A stretch of DNA of 64,000 bases, taken from the NCBI GenBank assembly GCA_023264995.1, contig JAHFUR010000019.1, positions 1-64,000 on the forward strand. The letters run 5' to 3'. The position numbers and the translations under genes were made by a program. The notes below the pieces were generated by a model. That model searched no databases, had not been told where the DNA came from, and saw only the letters and a program-made list of their open reading frames with translations. This stretch comes from Acidimicrobiia bacterium (lineage in GTDB: Bacteria; Actinomycetota; Acidimicrobiia; Acidimicrobiales; AC-14). Below, one piece after another: positions 42,982 through 50,628 of the stretch; the stretch's first letter is position 1, and every line of letters starts with the position of its first letter.

Positions 42982-43236
42982 ATGAGCCTCATCGCCTTCC
43001 TCATCAGCCTGGTCGTCGCCGGCGCCCTGTTCGGTGCGCTGGGCCGGCTCGCCATCCCCGGGCCCAACCCCATGACCATCGGCATGACGATCCTGGTGGG
43101 CATCGTCGGGTCGTTCATCGGCGGGCTCATCGGATCTGCGCTCGGCGCCGGCGCGGCGGTGATCTTCGTCCTCGAGGTCTTGGGCGCGGCCGGCGTCGTG
43201 TACTTCATGCAGCGCCGAGGCGCCGGCGCCCGTTGA
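42982..43236 (+). CDS. YeaQ/GlsB-type small membrane protein
   Basis: 84 aa, ATG start. Three glycine-rich hydrophobic segments: FLISLVVAGALFGALGRLAI, TIGMTILVGIVGSFIGGLIG and GAAVIFVLEVLGAAGVVYFM. The Gly spacing in the middle helix and the pattern LAIPGPNPMTIGMTILVGI match the transglycosylase-associated (GlsB/YeaQ/YmgE) family, stress-linked proteins of unknown mechanism. It follows the ccm operon by 37 bp but may have its own promoter. Confidence 0.88.
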   Translation: MSLIAFLISLVVAGALFGALGRLAIPGPNPMTIGMTILVGIVGSFIGGLIGSALGAGAAVIFVLEVLGAAGVVYFMQRRGAGAR

Positions 43237-43289
43237 CCCCCGCCGGCCCGCCTAGGGTCGTGGCGACCGTACCGGGACCGAGGAGGAAT

Positions 43290-43718
43290 ATGGCCGACCG
43301 CACCGCGAGCGCCAGCTGGCAGGGAGATCTGTTCGAGGGGTCCGGCATGGTGTCGGCCGTATCGAGCGGGCTCTTCACCGAGGCCGGCGTCACGTGGGCC
43401 TCGCGGACGGCCGAGCCGGGCGGGCTGACCAGCCCCGAGGAGTTGCTGGCCAGCGCCCACGCCGCCTGCTTCTGCATGGCCCTGTCGAACGAGCTGAGCT
43501 CCCGGGGCCACCCGCCGGCCCGCCTCGACGTCCAGGCCACCTGCACCTTCGTGCCCGGGACGGGCATCACCACCATGGCCCTCGACGTGACCGCCGCGGT
43601 GCCGGGCGTCGACGAGGCCGCCTTCCGCGAGGGCCTCGATGCCGCCGAGGGGTCGTGCCCGATGTCCGGGGCCCTACGGGGCAACGTCGCCATCCACATC
43701 ACCGGCACGCTCGGCTGA
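43290..43718 (+). CDS. OsmC-family peroxide/hydroperoxide reductase
   Basis: 142 aa from ATG 43290, with AGGAGGA just upstream. It begins TASASWQGDLFEGSGMV. The conserved helix with the first redox Cys is SPEELLASAHAACFCMALSN, and the second Cys is in EGSCPMSGAL. Arg/Glu partners of the OsmC active site are present (TSPEEL). OsmC proteins reduce organic hydroperoxides with cysteine pairs, in the cytoplasm. The stop is 3 bp before the proposed CTG start of the next gene. Confidence 0.92.
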   Translation: MADRTASASWQGDLFEGSGMVSAVSSGLFTEAGVTWASRTAEPGGLTSPEELLASAHAACFCMALSNELSSRGHPPARLDVQATCTFVPGTGITTMALDVTAAVPGVDEAAFREGLDAAEGSCPMSGALRGNVAIHITGTLG

Positions 43719-43721
43719 CCG

Positions 43722-44042
43722 CTGGAACCCCTGAAGGTCGACGTCGAGCGCGAGCGGGGCGTCACCATCACGTGGGACGACGGGCTCGTCAGCCGGTTCG
43801 GTCTGGAGGAGCTGCGGGTGAACTGCCTGTGCGCCGAATGCCGGGGCCGGCGGGACCAGGGCATGGAAGCCTGGCCCGGCGCCGGCGCGCCGGCGGTCCT
43901 CCGCATCGAGTCGGTGCGCGAGGTGGGGAACTGGGGATTGAACTTCACGTGGAACGACACGCACAGCACGGGGATCTACACCTGGGAGATCCTGCGAGAG
44001 TGGGACGAAGGCCGTTCGGCCGAGGCCGCCGGGCATGAGTGA
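43722..44042 (+). CDS. DUF971 protein with probable CTG start
   Basis: 106 aa if started at CTG 43722. The track begins at GTG 43818, which cuts off the first half of the domain. Between the OsmC stop and 43818 the frame is open and reads EPLKVDVERERGVTITWDDG, then GLEELRVNCLCAECRGRRDQ: a full DUF971 (gamma-butyrobetaine-hydroxylase N-like) domain. No ATG, GTG or TTG is available in that stretch, only CTG at 43722 and 43731. Translation is probably coupled to the OsmC gene 3 bp upstream. DUF971 proteins occur near Fe-S and mrp genes; the Cys pair (CLCAEC) could bind metal. Confidence 0.75.
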   Translation: MEPLKVDVERERGVTITWDDGLVSRFGLEELRVNCLCAECRGRRDQGMEAWPGAGAPAVLRIESVREVGNWGLNFTWNDTHSTGIYTWEILREWDEGRSAEAAGHE

Positions 44043-44868
44043 GCGACCGTCCAGCCACGACGTCCCCGCCGAGGTGCAGGGCGGCGGCGACGAGACGAGG
44101 CCGGCGGCCCCGCCGCCGGCTGAGCCGTCGCACGCCGAGCGGTGCCGCACGCTCGTGGCGTCGGCCAGCCGGGGCGCGCTCAGCACGATCGCCGTCGACC
44201 CCGCGGGCTACCCGTACGGGTCAGTGGCCACCTATGGCCTCGACCCGACGGGCAACCCGATCTTCTTCGTCAGCCTCATGGCCGAGCACACTCAGAACGC
44301 CATGCGCGACCCCCGGGCCAGCCTGCTGGTGACCGAGCCCGTCCCCGCCGGCGCCGACCCCCTGGCCAGCGGCCGGGCCACCCTGATGGGGCCCCTGACC
44401 AGGGTCGACGACGCCGACCGCCCCGCGGCGCAGGCGCTGTACCTGGCCGCCAACCCGACGGCGGCGTACTACATCGAGTTTGGCGACTTCGCCTTCTACC
44501 GCCTCGATGTGGCCAGCATCCGCTACGTCGGCGGCTACGGGCGCATGAGCTGGGTCGACGCCGGCCGGTACGCGGCGGCCGAGCCTGACCCGCTGGCCCC
44601 GGCCGCGGCGGGGATCATCGGCCACATGAACGCCGACCACGCCGAGGCCCAGGTCCTGTACTGCCGGTACCTGGCCGGCCGCCCCGAGACCACCGCGGCC
44701 AGCATGTCGGCCGTCGACCGGTACGGCTTCGAGATGGTGGCCGAGTCGCCGGCCGGCCGGGCCGCGGTGCGCCTGGCCTTCCCCGAGCCGTGCTCGACCG
44801 GCGACGAGGTGCGCAAGGCCATGGTGGCCATGGTCGGCGAAGCTCGCCGGCTCGCGGCCGGCGGCTGA
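44035..44868 (+). CDS. HugZ-like pyridoxamine-phosphate-oxidase-fold protein (heme utilisation)
   Basis: 277 aa, ATG start overlapping the DUF971 gene by 8 bp. After a disordered acidic N-terminus, the split-barrel flavin-binding-like fold spans 32-165 (RTLVASASRGALSTIAVDP, GNPIFFVSLMAEHTQNAM, YYIEFGDFAFYRLDV). A C-terminal DUF2470 domain follows (AAAGIIGHMNADHAEAQV with the conserved His pair, then VDRYGFEMVAESP). This two-domain form is that of HugZ heme oxygenases and plant-type relatives. The nearby ccm operon makes a heme-related role attractive but not proven. It ends before a hairpin repeat. Confidence 0.88.
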   Translation: MSERPSSHDVPAEVQGGGDETRPAAPPPAEPSHAERCRTLVASASRGALSTIAVDPAGYPYGSVATYGLDPTGNPIFFVSLMAEHTQNAMRDPRASLLVTEPVPAGADPLASGRATLMGPLTRVDDADRPAAQALYLAANPTAAYYIEFGDFAFYRLDVASIRYVGGYGRMSWVDAGRYAAAEPDPLAPAAAGIIGHMNADHAEAQVLYCRYLAGRPETTAASMSAVDRYGFEMVAESPAGRAAVRLAFPEPCSTGDEVRKAMVAMVGEARRLAAGG

Positions 44869-44913
44869 CTCGAAAGGCCTCGCCGGCCCCGTAGCGTGGG
44901 CGGCGCGCCGCAG

Positions 44914-44959
44914 CGTTTGATCAATTGGTGGTGCTATTCGACCCCCGATTGACCAAACG
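44914..44959. repeat. Dispersed hairpin repeat, copy 2 (also likely bidirectional terminator)
   Basis: Arms 44914-44932 and 44941-44959 form a 19-bp stem with two mismatches and one G-U pair. The right arm shares CCGATTGACCAAACG with the copy at 3577-3622. It lies between the convergent HugZ-like and cysteine desulfurase genes, where it can terminate both. Confidence 0.72.
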
Positions 44960-44964
44960 ATCCC

Positions 44965-46077
44965 CTACGCCCGGAGGGCTCGCAGGCGCCCGACGACGGC
45001 GGGGAACGCCGTCGCGAACGCCTCCACGTCGGCGGTGGTCGTCGACCAGCCCACCGAGACCCGGAGCGAACGCTCGGCCTCCACGCCCATCGCCGCCAGC
45101 ACCGGCGACGGTTCGAGGGACTCCGACGAGCAGGCGCTGCCGGAGTGGGCAGCGATCCCGGCCTGGTCGAGCCCGAGCAGCACGGCCTCGGCCTCCACGC
45201 CGGCGACGCCCAGGCAGACGATGTGGGGCACCCTCCCGTCGAGATCGCCGTAGGTGACCACGCCCTCGACGGCGGTGGCCGCGGCAACCAGCGCCGCCGT
45301 GTGGGCCCTCGCCCGGTCGGCCTCGAGAGCGAGCGAGCCAGCCAGTGCGGCCGCGGCCGCGCCGAAGCCGGCGACGCCGGCCACGTTCTCCATGCCCGCC
45401 CGCCGTGACCGCTCCTGTTCGCCGCCGACGAGCAGGGGGCGCAGGCGCAGTCCTCGACGCACGAGCAAGGCCCCCACGCCCTGTGGCCCGCCCAGCTTGT
45501 GGGCGCTCACCGACAGGAGGTCGGCGCCCAGGGCGCCGAAGTCCACGGCGACGTGCCCGGCGGCACAGGCCGCGTCGACATGGACCAGCACGCCGGCGGC
45601 CCGGCAGCCGGCGACGACCTCGGCCACCGGCTGGAGGGTGCCGACCTCGTGATTGGCCCACTGCACGTGCACCAAGGCGGTGCCGCCCGGCCGGATGGCG
45701 GCCAGCACGGCGCCGGCGTCGACCCGGCCGAGCCCGTCGACGCCGACCTCGGAGACCTCGCCGAAGGCCGCCGAGGCGTCCCGGACGGCCGAATGCTCGA
45801 CCGCCGGCACCACGACGTGCCGGCCCCGACCGGTGGCGCCCCACACCGCGGTGGCGATCGACTCGGTGGCCCCGCTGGTGAAGACGACTTCCCGGGGCCG
45901 GGCGCCCAGGAGGGCGGCCACCTGCTCCCGGGCCTGCTCGACCGCCCCGCGGGCCTGGCGGCCGTCGGTATGGACCCGGCCGGGGTCGGCGGCGAAGGAC
46001 AGCCACGGCAGCATGGCGTCGACGGCCTCGGGCCGGGCCGGCGACGTGGACGCGTGGTCGAGGTAGGTGCGCCCCAC
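44965..46077 (-). CDS. Cysteine desulfurase (NifS/IscS family)
   Basis: 370 aa from GTG 46077; the longer track start overlaps the regulator gene. It opens RTYLDHASTSPARPEAVDAM, typical of the family. The PLP lysine is in LSVSAHKLGGPQGVGAL, the cofactor-contact His in VVPAVEHSAV, and the catalytic Cys loop is HSGSACSSESLEPS. It mobilises sulfur from cysteine for Fe-S clusters or thiolated tRNA. It lies 11 bp downstream of a SufR-like regulator on the same strand and near mrp, so Fe-S biogenesis is the likely job. Confidence 0.93.
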   Translation of the reverse strand: MGRTYLDHASTSPARPEAVDAMLPWLSFAADPGRVHTDGRQARGAVEQAREQVAALLGARPREVVFTSGATESIATAVWGATGRGRHVVVPAVEHSAVRDASAAFGEVSEVGVDGLGRVDAGAVLAAIRPGGTALVHVQWANHEVGTLQPVAEVVAGCRAAGVLVHVDAACAAGHVAVDFGALGADLLSVSAHKLGGPQGVGALLVRRGLRLRPLLVGGEQERSRRAGMENVAGVAGFGAAAAALAGSLALEADRARAHTAALVAAATAVEGVVTYGDLDGRVPHIVCLGVAGVEAEAVLLGLDQAGIAAHSGSACSSESLEPSPVLAAMGVEAERSLRVSVGWSTTTADVEAFATAFPAVVGRLRALRA

Positions 46078-46088
46078 CCGGAGACGAG

Positions 46089-46799
46089 TTAGACCAGCGT
46101 GACGCAGATGTCGTCGCCGCCGGCGCGCGACTCCGACGTCTCGGGCACGGTGTCGCCGTAGAGCGTCTCGAGCATGCCCTTCACGATGCCCCGGTCGACG
46201 GCGCAGATCACCGGGTGCTGCACGGCGGCGCCGCCGAACGGGCACTGCTCGGAGATGATGGCCAGGCCGGCGCCTCGGGTCTCGGTGTGGGAGGCGAAGC
46301 CGTGGGCGGTCAGGGCGTCGGCCACGGCGTGCAGGGCGGCCTGGAGCGACCGGTGGCCCTCGCCCGGCGCCATGGACGCGGCCAGCGACTGGCCGTACTC
46401 CTCGCCCACCGCCTCGGCCATGGCCTCGGCCGCCTCGATGGGTACCAGGGCCAGGGCCCGACCGAGGAGGGCGATGAGCAGGTCGTCGCGGCGGACCGGG
46501 AACTCCAGGGCCAAGGCCTTCTCGGTAACCTGGTAGCGCTTCGAGGGGCGGCCGGCGCCGGGATTGGTCGGCCGGCCGATCTGCACCTCCAGGTACCCGC
46601 CGGCGGCCAGCTTGTCGAGGTGGTGGCGGGCGACATTGGGGTGCAGCCCGAACCGGGATGCGACCTCGGCGGTGGTCACGCCGGTGTCGGAGGCGTGGGC
46701 GAAGAGGTAGATGTCGCGCCGGGTGGCGTCGCCGAACGCCGAGGTGGCGGCCGTGACGCCCGCAGTGAAGGCCTCCGCCGAGAGAGGCACCTGCTCCAT
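46089..46799 (-). CDS. SufR-like Fe-S-sensing transcriptional regulator
   Basis: 236 aa, ATG start. The N-terminal winged helix-turn-helix is clear (DATRRDIYLFAHASDTGVTT, VASRFGLHPNVARHHLDKL, and the wing PGAGRPSKRYQVTEKAL). The C-terminal half contains EQCPFGGAAV, HPVICAVDRGIVKGMLE and the terminal DDICVTLV, giving three cysteines placed like the cluster ligands of SufR/DtxR-like Fe-S repressors. It is divergent from mrp across 35 bp that contain a short palindrome, and upstream of the cysteine desulfurase. It probably represses both when clusters are plentiful. Confidence 0.85.
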   Translation of the reverse strand: MEQVPLSAEAFTAGVTAATSAFGDATRRDIYLFAHASDTGVTTAEVASRFGLHPNVARHHLDKLAAGGYLEVQIGRPTNPGAGRPSKRYQVTEKALALEFPVRRDDLLIALLGRALALVPIEAAEAMAEAVGEEYGQSLAASMAPGEGHRSLQAALHAVADALTAHGFASHTETRGAGLAIISEQCPFGGAAVQHPVICAVDRGIVKGMLETLYGDTVPETSESRAGGDDICVTLV

Positions 46800-46811
46800 A
46801 CCGGTATTCTA

Positions 46812-46825
46812 CCTATGTCCATAGG
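46812..46825. promoter_or_regulatory. Candidate operator between the SufR-like gene and mrp
   Basis: CCTATG (46812-46817) and CATAGG (46820-46825) are perfect arms around TC. The element lies in the 35-bp divergent spacer and overlaps the mrp ribosome site AGGAGA. A SufR-like protein bound here could control both directions. Confidence 0.55.
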
Positions 46826-46834
46826 AGAAATTGC

Positions 46835-47989
46835 ATGCCGACGCAGGAAGAAGTGCTCGCCGCCCTCCGGCCCGTCCAGGATCCCGAGCTGCACCGCAGC
46901 ATCGTCGACCTCGACATGGTGCGTGGCATCCGCCTCGATGCTGGGGGGCGGGTGGCGGTCACCGTCGCCCTCACCGTCGCCGGCTGCCCGCTGCGGGCCG
47001 AGATCACTGACCGCGTGACAAAGGCGGTCGGCGCCCTCGCCGGCGTGACGGGGGTCGACGTCGACCTCACCGTGATGACCGACGATGAGCGGGCCGCCCT
47101 CAAGGTCCGGCTCCAGGGCCAGGGTGGTGGGGCGGCTAACTCGGCGGGCCACGAGGGCCACGCCCACGCCGCCAACGACGCCCCCCAGGTGATCCCCTTC
47201 GCCGACCCGGCCAGCCGCACCCGGGTGCTGGGCTTGTCGTCGGGCAAGGGCGGGGTGGGCAAGTCGTCGGTGACGGTCAACCTGGCCGTGGCCCTCCAGC
47301 GGCAGGGCCACTCGGTGGCCATCCTCGACGCCGACGTCTACGGGTTCTCGATCCCCAAGATGCTCGGGCTCGACCAACAGCCGGTGGTGATCGACGGGAT
47401 GATCGTGCCGCCGGTGGCCGCCGGGATCACAGTCATGTCCACCGGGTTCCTGGTGGCCGACGACCAGCCGGTCATCTGGCGGGGCCCGATGCTGCACAAG
47501 GCCCTCAACCAGTTCCTCACCGACGTCTACTGGGGCGAGCCCGATTTCCTGCTGGTCGACATGCCCCCCGGCACCGGTGACGTGGCCCTGTCGCTGGCCC
47601 AGTTCATGCCCCGCACCGAGGTCTACGTGGTGACCACGCCCCAGCCGGCGGCCCAGCGGGTGGCGCAGCGCTCGGCGCTCATGGCTCGCAAGGTCAACCT
47701 GGCCGTGCGCGGCGTCATCGAGAACATGAGCTGGTTCACCGGCGACGACGGGAAGCGGTACGAGATTTTCGGCGCCGGCGGCGGCCAGCTCCTGGCCGAC
47801 GACCTCGGGGTCGCCCTCCTCGGCCAGGTGCCGCTGGTCACCGCCCTGCGCCAGGGGGGCGACATCGGCGCCCCCGTCACCCTCACCGACCCCGCCGGCG
47901 AGGCGTCGCAGGCCTTCGACGCCTTGGCGACGCGGGTCGGCTCGCTCGGCCGGGGCCGCATCGCCCACCCCGAGCTCACCATCCGGTAG
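46835..47989 (+). CDS. mrp: Mrp/ApbC-type Fe-S cluster carrier ATPase
   Basis: 384 aa, ATG start with AGGAGA upstream. Residues 1-90 are a MIP18/DUF59 domain (EVLAALRPVQDPELHRSIVD, AGCPLRAEITDRV). A His/Ala-rich linker follows, then the deviant P-loop GLSSGKGGVGKSSVTVNLA, ILDADVYGFSIPKMLGL and LLVDMPPGTGDVALSLAQ. The C-terminal site that in many Mrp proteins reads CPxC is here ENMSWFTGDDGKRYEIFG, without cysteines, as I recall for other actinobacterial forms. Divergent from the SufR-like gene, so part of the local Fe-S module. Confidence 0.93.
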   Translation: MPTQEEVLAALRPVQDPELHRSIVDLDMVRGIRLDAGGRVAVTVALTVAGCPLRAEITDRVTKAVGALAGVTGVDVDLTVMTDDERAALKVRLQGQGGGAANSAGHEGHAHAANDAPQVIPFADPASRTRVLGLSSGKGGVGKSSVTVNLAVALQRQGHSVAILDADVYGFSIPKMLGLDQQPVVIDGMIVPPVAAGITVMSTGFLVADDQPVIWRGPMLHKALNQFLTDVYWGEPDFLLVDMPPGTGDVALSLAQFMPRTEVYVVTTPQPAAQRVAQRSALMARKVNLAVRGVIENMSWFTGDDGKRYEIFGAGGGQLLADDLGVALLGQVPLVTALRQGGDIGAPVTLTDPAGEASQAFDALATRVGSLGRGRIAHPELTIR

Positions 47990-47993
47990 CTGC

Positions 47994-49130
47994 TCAGTCG
48001 AGCTCGGCGGCCACCCGCAGGGCCAGGGTGGCGACGACCCGATCGGCCCACCGGGCGAGGTCGACGTGAGCGCCGACCTCGGTCCGGAGGGCGGCCTCGA
48101 CCGCGCTGGCCAGCACCGGCCCGTCGCCCTCGTCCCGGTGGGCCTCCACCAGGATCGTTTCCACGACGGCCGGCGCCGGTACCCGGATGGCAATGGCCCG
48201 GTCGCCGACGACGACCGCGGCGGACAGGTCGGCCCGCCGGTCGACTCGTTGCCCGAAGCGGACCAGCGCCTCGGTCAGCTCGGTCACGAGCCGGGCCCGG
48301 GCGGCGTCGCCGGCGGCCTCCTGCACCCGCCAGCGGTCCAGGGCCGGGCTCTCCGCCGGCGGCGCGGTCAGCACGTCGATCAATGCCATCGCCGACTCGT
48401 ACACGCCACCTCCGGCCGCGGGCAGGAACGGGACGGCGGCCGCCCGCATGAGGCACCCGCCGGCCAAGGCCCGGGCCACCCGGCCGTTCCCGTCGGCGAA
48501 GGGGGCGATGTGGAGCAGGCCGTCGTGGAGGTAGGTGGCCCGGGCGACGGGGTGGAGGTCGGCCGACGCCCGTTCGACGAACGAGGCCATCTCCGCGTCG
48601 ACGAGGGCCACCGGCGCGGCGGGGTGCCAGTGCCCGTGGTCGAAGCGGTGGTTGGGGTGGTGCTTGTAGTCGCCGGCGGCGAGGACGTGGTCCTGGACAT
48701 GGTCCCCGACTCGCACCGGGTGAGTGAGCTGCGGCCCGCACGCCACTCCGTGGATCCGTCGCACCGACTCCTCGGAGACATCGACGTCGGTGGCCAGGCG
48801 CAGCGCGGCGACGTTGGCGCGCACGTGGGGAAGGGCCACCTCGCCGACCGAGGCCAGCGTGGCCTCGCCCCGGGCCAGGGCCATGACGAGGGCCCAGTCG
48901 ATCGGGTAGAGGCCGTCCAGCGCCCCGGACTGGTAGCCGGCGGCGAGGGACATGCCGCGGTCCACCATGGCCGTCCACTCGGGCTGCTGCGCCCGCACGG
49001 CCCCCAGGCGCCGGACCGCCTCAGCCCATCCGGCGTCGTCGACGGCCGCTGGCGCCGGGAAACCGAGAGGCCGGTAGAGCGAGTCCGCTTCGTCGGAGAT
49101 GCTCGCCTCGAGCCCGTGCGAGTGGTCCAC
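47994..49130 (-). CDS. Fic-fold protein with altered catalytic motif
   Basis: 378 aa from GTG 49130; the 686-aa track ORF is not credible upstream. An N-terminal region precedes ALVMALARGEATLASVGEVA and a Fic core from about 130 to 260. The Fic loop reads LLHIAPFADGNGRVARAL: the GNGRxxR anion-binding part is intact, but the position of the catalytic His in HPFxxGNGR is Ala. A His lies two residues earlier. The flap segment QDHVLAAGDYKHHPNHRF precedes it. Fic proteins usually AMPylate target proteins; this one may be inactive, or use a shifted His or another chemistry. It ends 4 bp after the convergent mrp stop. Confidence 0.85.
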   Translation of the reverse strand: MDHSHGLEASISDEADSLYRPLGFPAPAAVDDAGWAEAVRRLGAVRAQQPEWTAMVDRGMSLAAGYQSGALDGLYPIDWALVMALARGEATLASVGEVALPHVRANVAALRLATDVDVSEESVRRIHGVACGPQLTHPVRVGDHVQDHVLAAGDYKHHPNHRFDHGHWHPAAPVALVDAEMASFVERASADLHPVARATYLHDGLLHIAPFADGNGRVARALAGGCLMRAAAVPFLPAAGGGVYESAMALIDVLTAPPAESPALDRWRVQEAAGDAARARLVTELTEALVRFGQRVDRRADLSAAVVVGDRAIAIRVPAPAVVETILVEAHRDEGDGPVLASAVEAALRTEVGAHVDLARWADRVVATLALRVAAELD

Positions 49131-49259
49131 CGCCCCATCATTCCCGCCGCGTGCGCCCCTGGTTGTGATCCGGGCGAAATCCGCCGAGTTCACGACCACG
49201 CGTGCACGGAACGGGGGCTGCCGGCGATAGCGGGGTGAACCGCCGTAGCCTGGACGCCA

Positions 49260-49961
49260 ATGGAGGGGACACCGGTCGGCCGGCGCGTCGTGCTGGGCAT
49301 GATGGGTACCGGGCTGGCCGGGATCCTGTTCGGCTCCAAGGCCTCCGACCTGCTCGAACGGGCCCTCGCCCCGATCACGTCCCGGGACGGCACGGGGTTC
49401 CTCTCGCTGTTCCCGGTCGGCCGCTTCCGGATCTACACCGTCACCGGTCGCCTCCACTCCCGCTCGGACGCCGACTACCGGCTGAACATCGGCGGGTTCG
49501 TCGACACCCCCGTCACCTTCACCCTCGACGACCTCAAAGCCATGCCGCCGGTCCGCATGACCAAGGATTTCCAGTGCGTCACCGGGTGGCGGGTGCACGA
49601 CGTGAAGTGGACCGGTGTCCGTCTGGCCGACGTGCTCGACCAGGCCGGCGTGAAACAGGGGGCGTGGGGCGTGCGCCTCCTGTCCTTCGACGGCTCCTAC
49701 ACCGAGACCCTGACCCTCGACCAGGCCCGGCGCAACGATGTCATCGTCGCCTACGAGATGGAGGGCAAGCCGGTGTCTGCGGCCCACGGCGGCCCGGTCC
49801 GGCTCTACGTCGCCCCGATGTACGGCTACAAGTCCATCAAGTGGCTGGAGACGGTGGAGGTCTCCGAAACGCCGGCGCGCGCCGGCTACTGGGAGGTCCG
49901 GGGCTACGACACCGACGCCTGGATCGGGAAGTCCAACGGCCGTGACGACCGCCCGGTCTGA
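49260..49961 (+). CDS. Sulfite-oxidase-fold molybdopterin oxidoreductase (MsrP/SorA-like)
   Basis: 233 aa, ATG start. A twin-arginine-type leader (GRRVVLGMMGTGLAGILFG) suggests export with folded cofactor. The molybdopterin domain has RLNIGGFVDTPVTFTLDDLK and DFQCVTGWRVHDVKWTGVRL, whose Cys is the molybdenum ligand, then AAHGGPVRLYVAPMYGYKSIKW. It lacks the C-terminal dimerisation domain of true sulfite oxidases, like MsrP/YedY. The next gene, overlapping by 20 bp, encodes a di-heme membrane cytochrome, which likely passes electrons to or from it as MsrQ does for MsrP. Confidence 0.9.
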   Translation: MEGTPVGRRVVLGMMGTGLAGILFGSKASDLLERALAPITSRDGTGFLSLFPVGRFRIYTVTGRLHSRSDADYRLNIGGFVDTPVTFTLDDLKAMPPVRMTKDFQCVTGWRVHDVKWTGVRLADVLDQAGVKQGAWGVRLLSFDGSYTETLTLDQARRNDVIVAYEMEGKPVSAAHGGPVRLYVAPMYGYKSIKWLETVEVSETPARAGYWEVRGYDTDAWIGKSNGRDDRPV

Positions 49962-50619
49962 GGTCCCGGCCCGCGCCCGGCTCCTGCGCTTCGACGGGGC
50001 GGAACAGGTCCTCCACTGGGTCAACGCAAGCCTGTTCGGCGTCCTCATGGCCACGGCCGCGGTCCTCTACATCGGCCCCTTGAGCGCACTGGTCGGCCGG
50101 CGGGAACTTGTGCGCTATGCCCATGTGGTGTCCGGTCTGGCCCTGCCGTTCCCGCTGCTCGCCGCCCGCCTGGGGCCGTGGCGGCGGGCGTTCGTGGCCG
50201 ACGTGCGGGCGCTGGCCCGCTTCGACGACGACGACCGGCGCTGGCTGCGGTCCCTCGGCCGGGCCAAGGGTGTGCGGATGGGCAAGTTCCACCCAGGCCA
50301 GAAGCTGAACGCGGCGTTCACCCTGGGCGCCATCGTGGTCATGCTGGCCACCGGGTCGATCATGCACTGGTTCCGCTTCTTCCCGGTCGAGTGGCGGACG
50401 GGGGCCACCTTCGTCCATGACTGGCTGGCGATCACGATCGCCGTCGTGATCGCCGGCCACATCAAGATGGCCCTGTCCGACGCCGACGCCCGGCGGGGCA
50501 TGAGCCAGGGGTGGGTGCCGACCATCTGGGCCCGCCGGCACCGGCCAAAGTGGTACGAGGAGATGACGGGGAAGTCGGCCCAGCCTGGCGCGGGCGGCCC
50601 GCCCACCCCGAGCGGCTAG
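49942..50619 (+). CDS. Membrane cytochrome b (b561/formate-dehydrogenase-gamma-like)
   Basis: 225 aa from GTG 49942, within the end of the molybdoenzyme gene. Four membrane helices carry likely heme ligands: EQVLHWVNASLFGVLM, ELVRYAHVVSGLALPFPLL, GAIVVMLATGSIMHWF and TFVHDWLAITIAVVIAGHI. The loop KFHPGQKLNAAFTLG is typical of FdnI-like cytochrome b subunits. It should exchange electrons between the quinone pool and the exported molybdoenzyme encoded just upstream. The two genes are translationally coupled. Confidence 0.9.
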   Translation: MTTARSEVPARARLLRFDGAEQVLHWVNASLFGVLMATAAVLYIGPLSALVGRRELVRYAHVVSGLALPFPLLAARLGPWRRAFVADVRALARFDDDDRRWLRSLGRAKGVRMGKFHPGQKLNAAFTLGAIVVMLATGSIMHWFRFFPVEWRTGATFVHDWLAITIAVVIAGHIKMALSDADARRGMSQGWVPTIWARRHRPKWYEEMTGKSAQPGAGGPPTPSG

Positions 50620-50628
50620 ACAGGTCGC

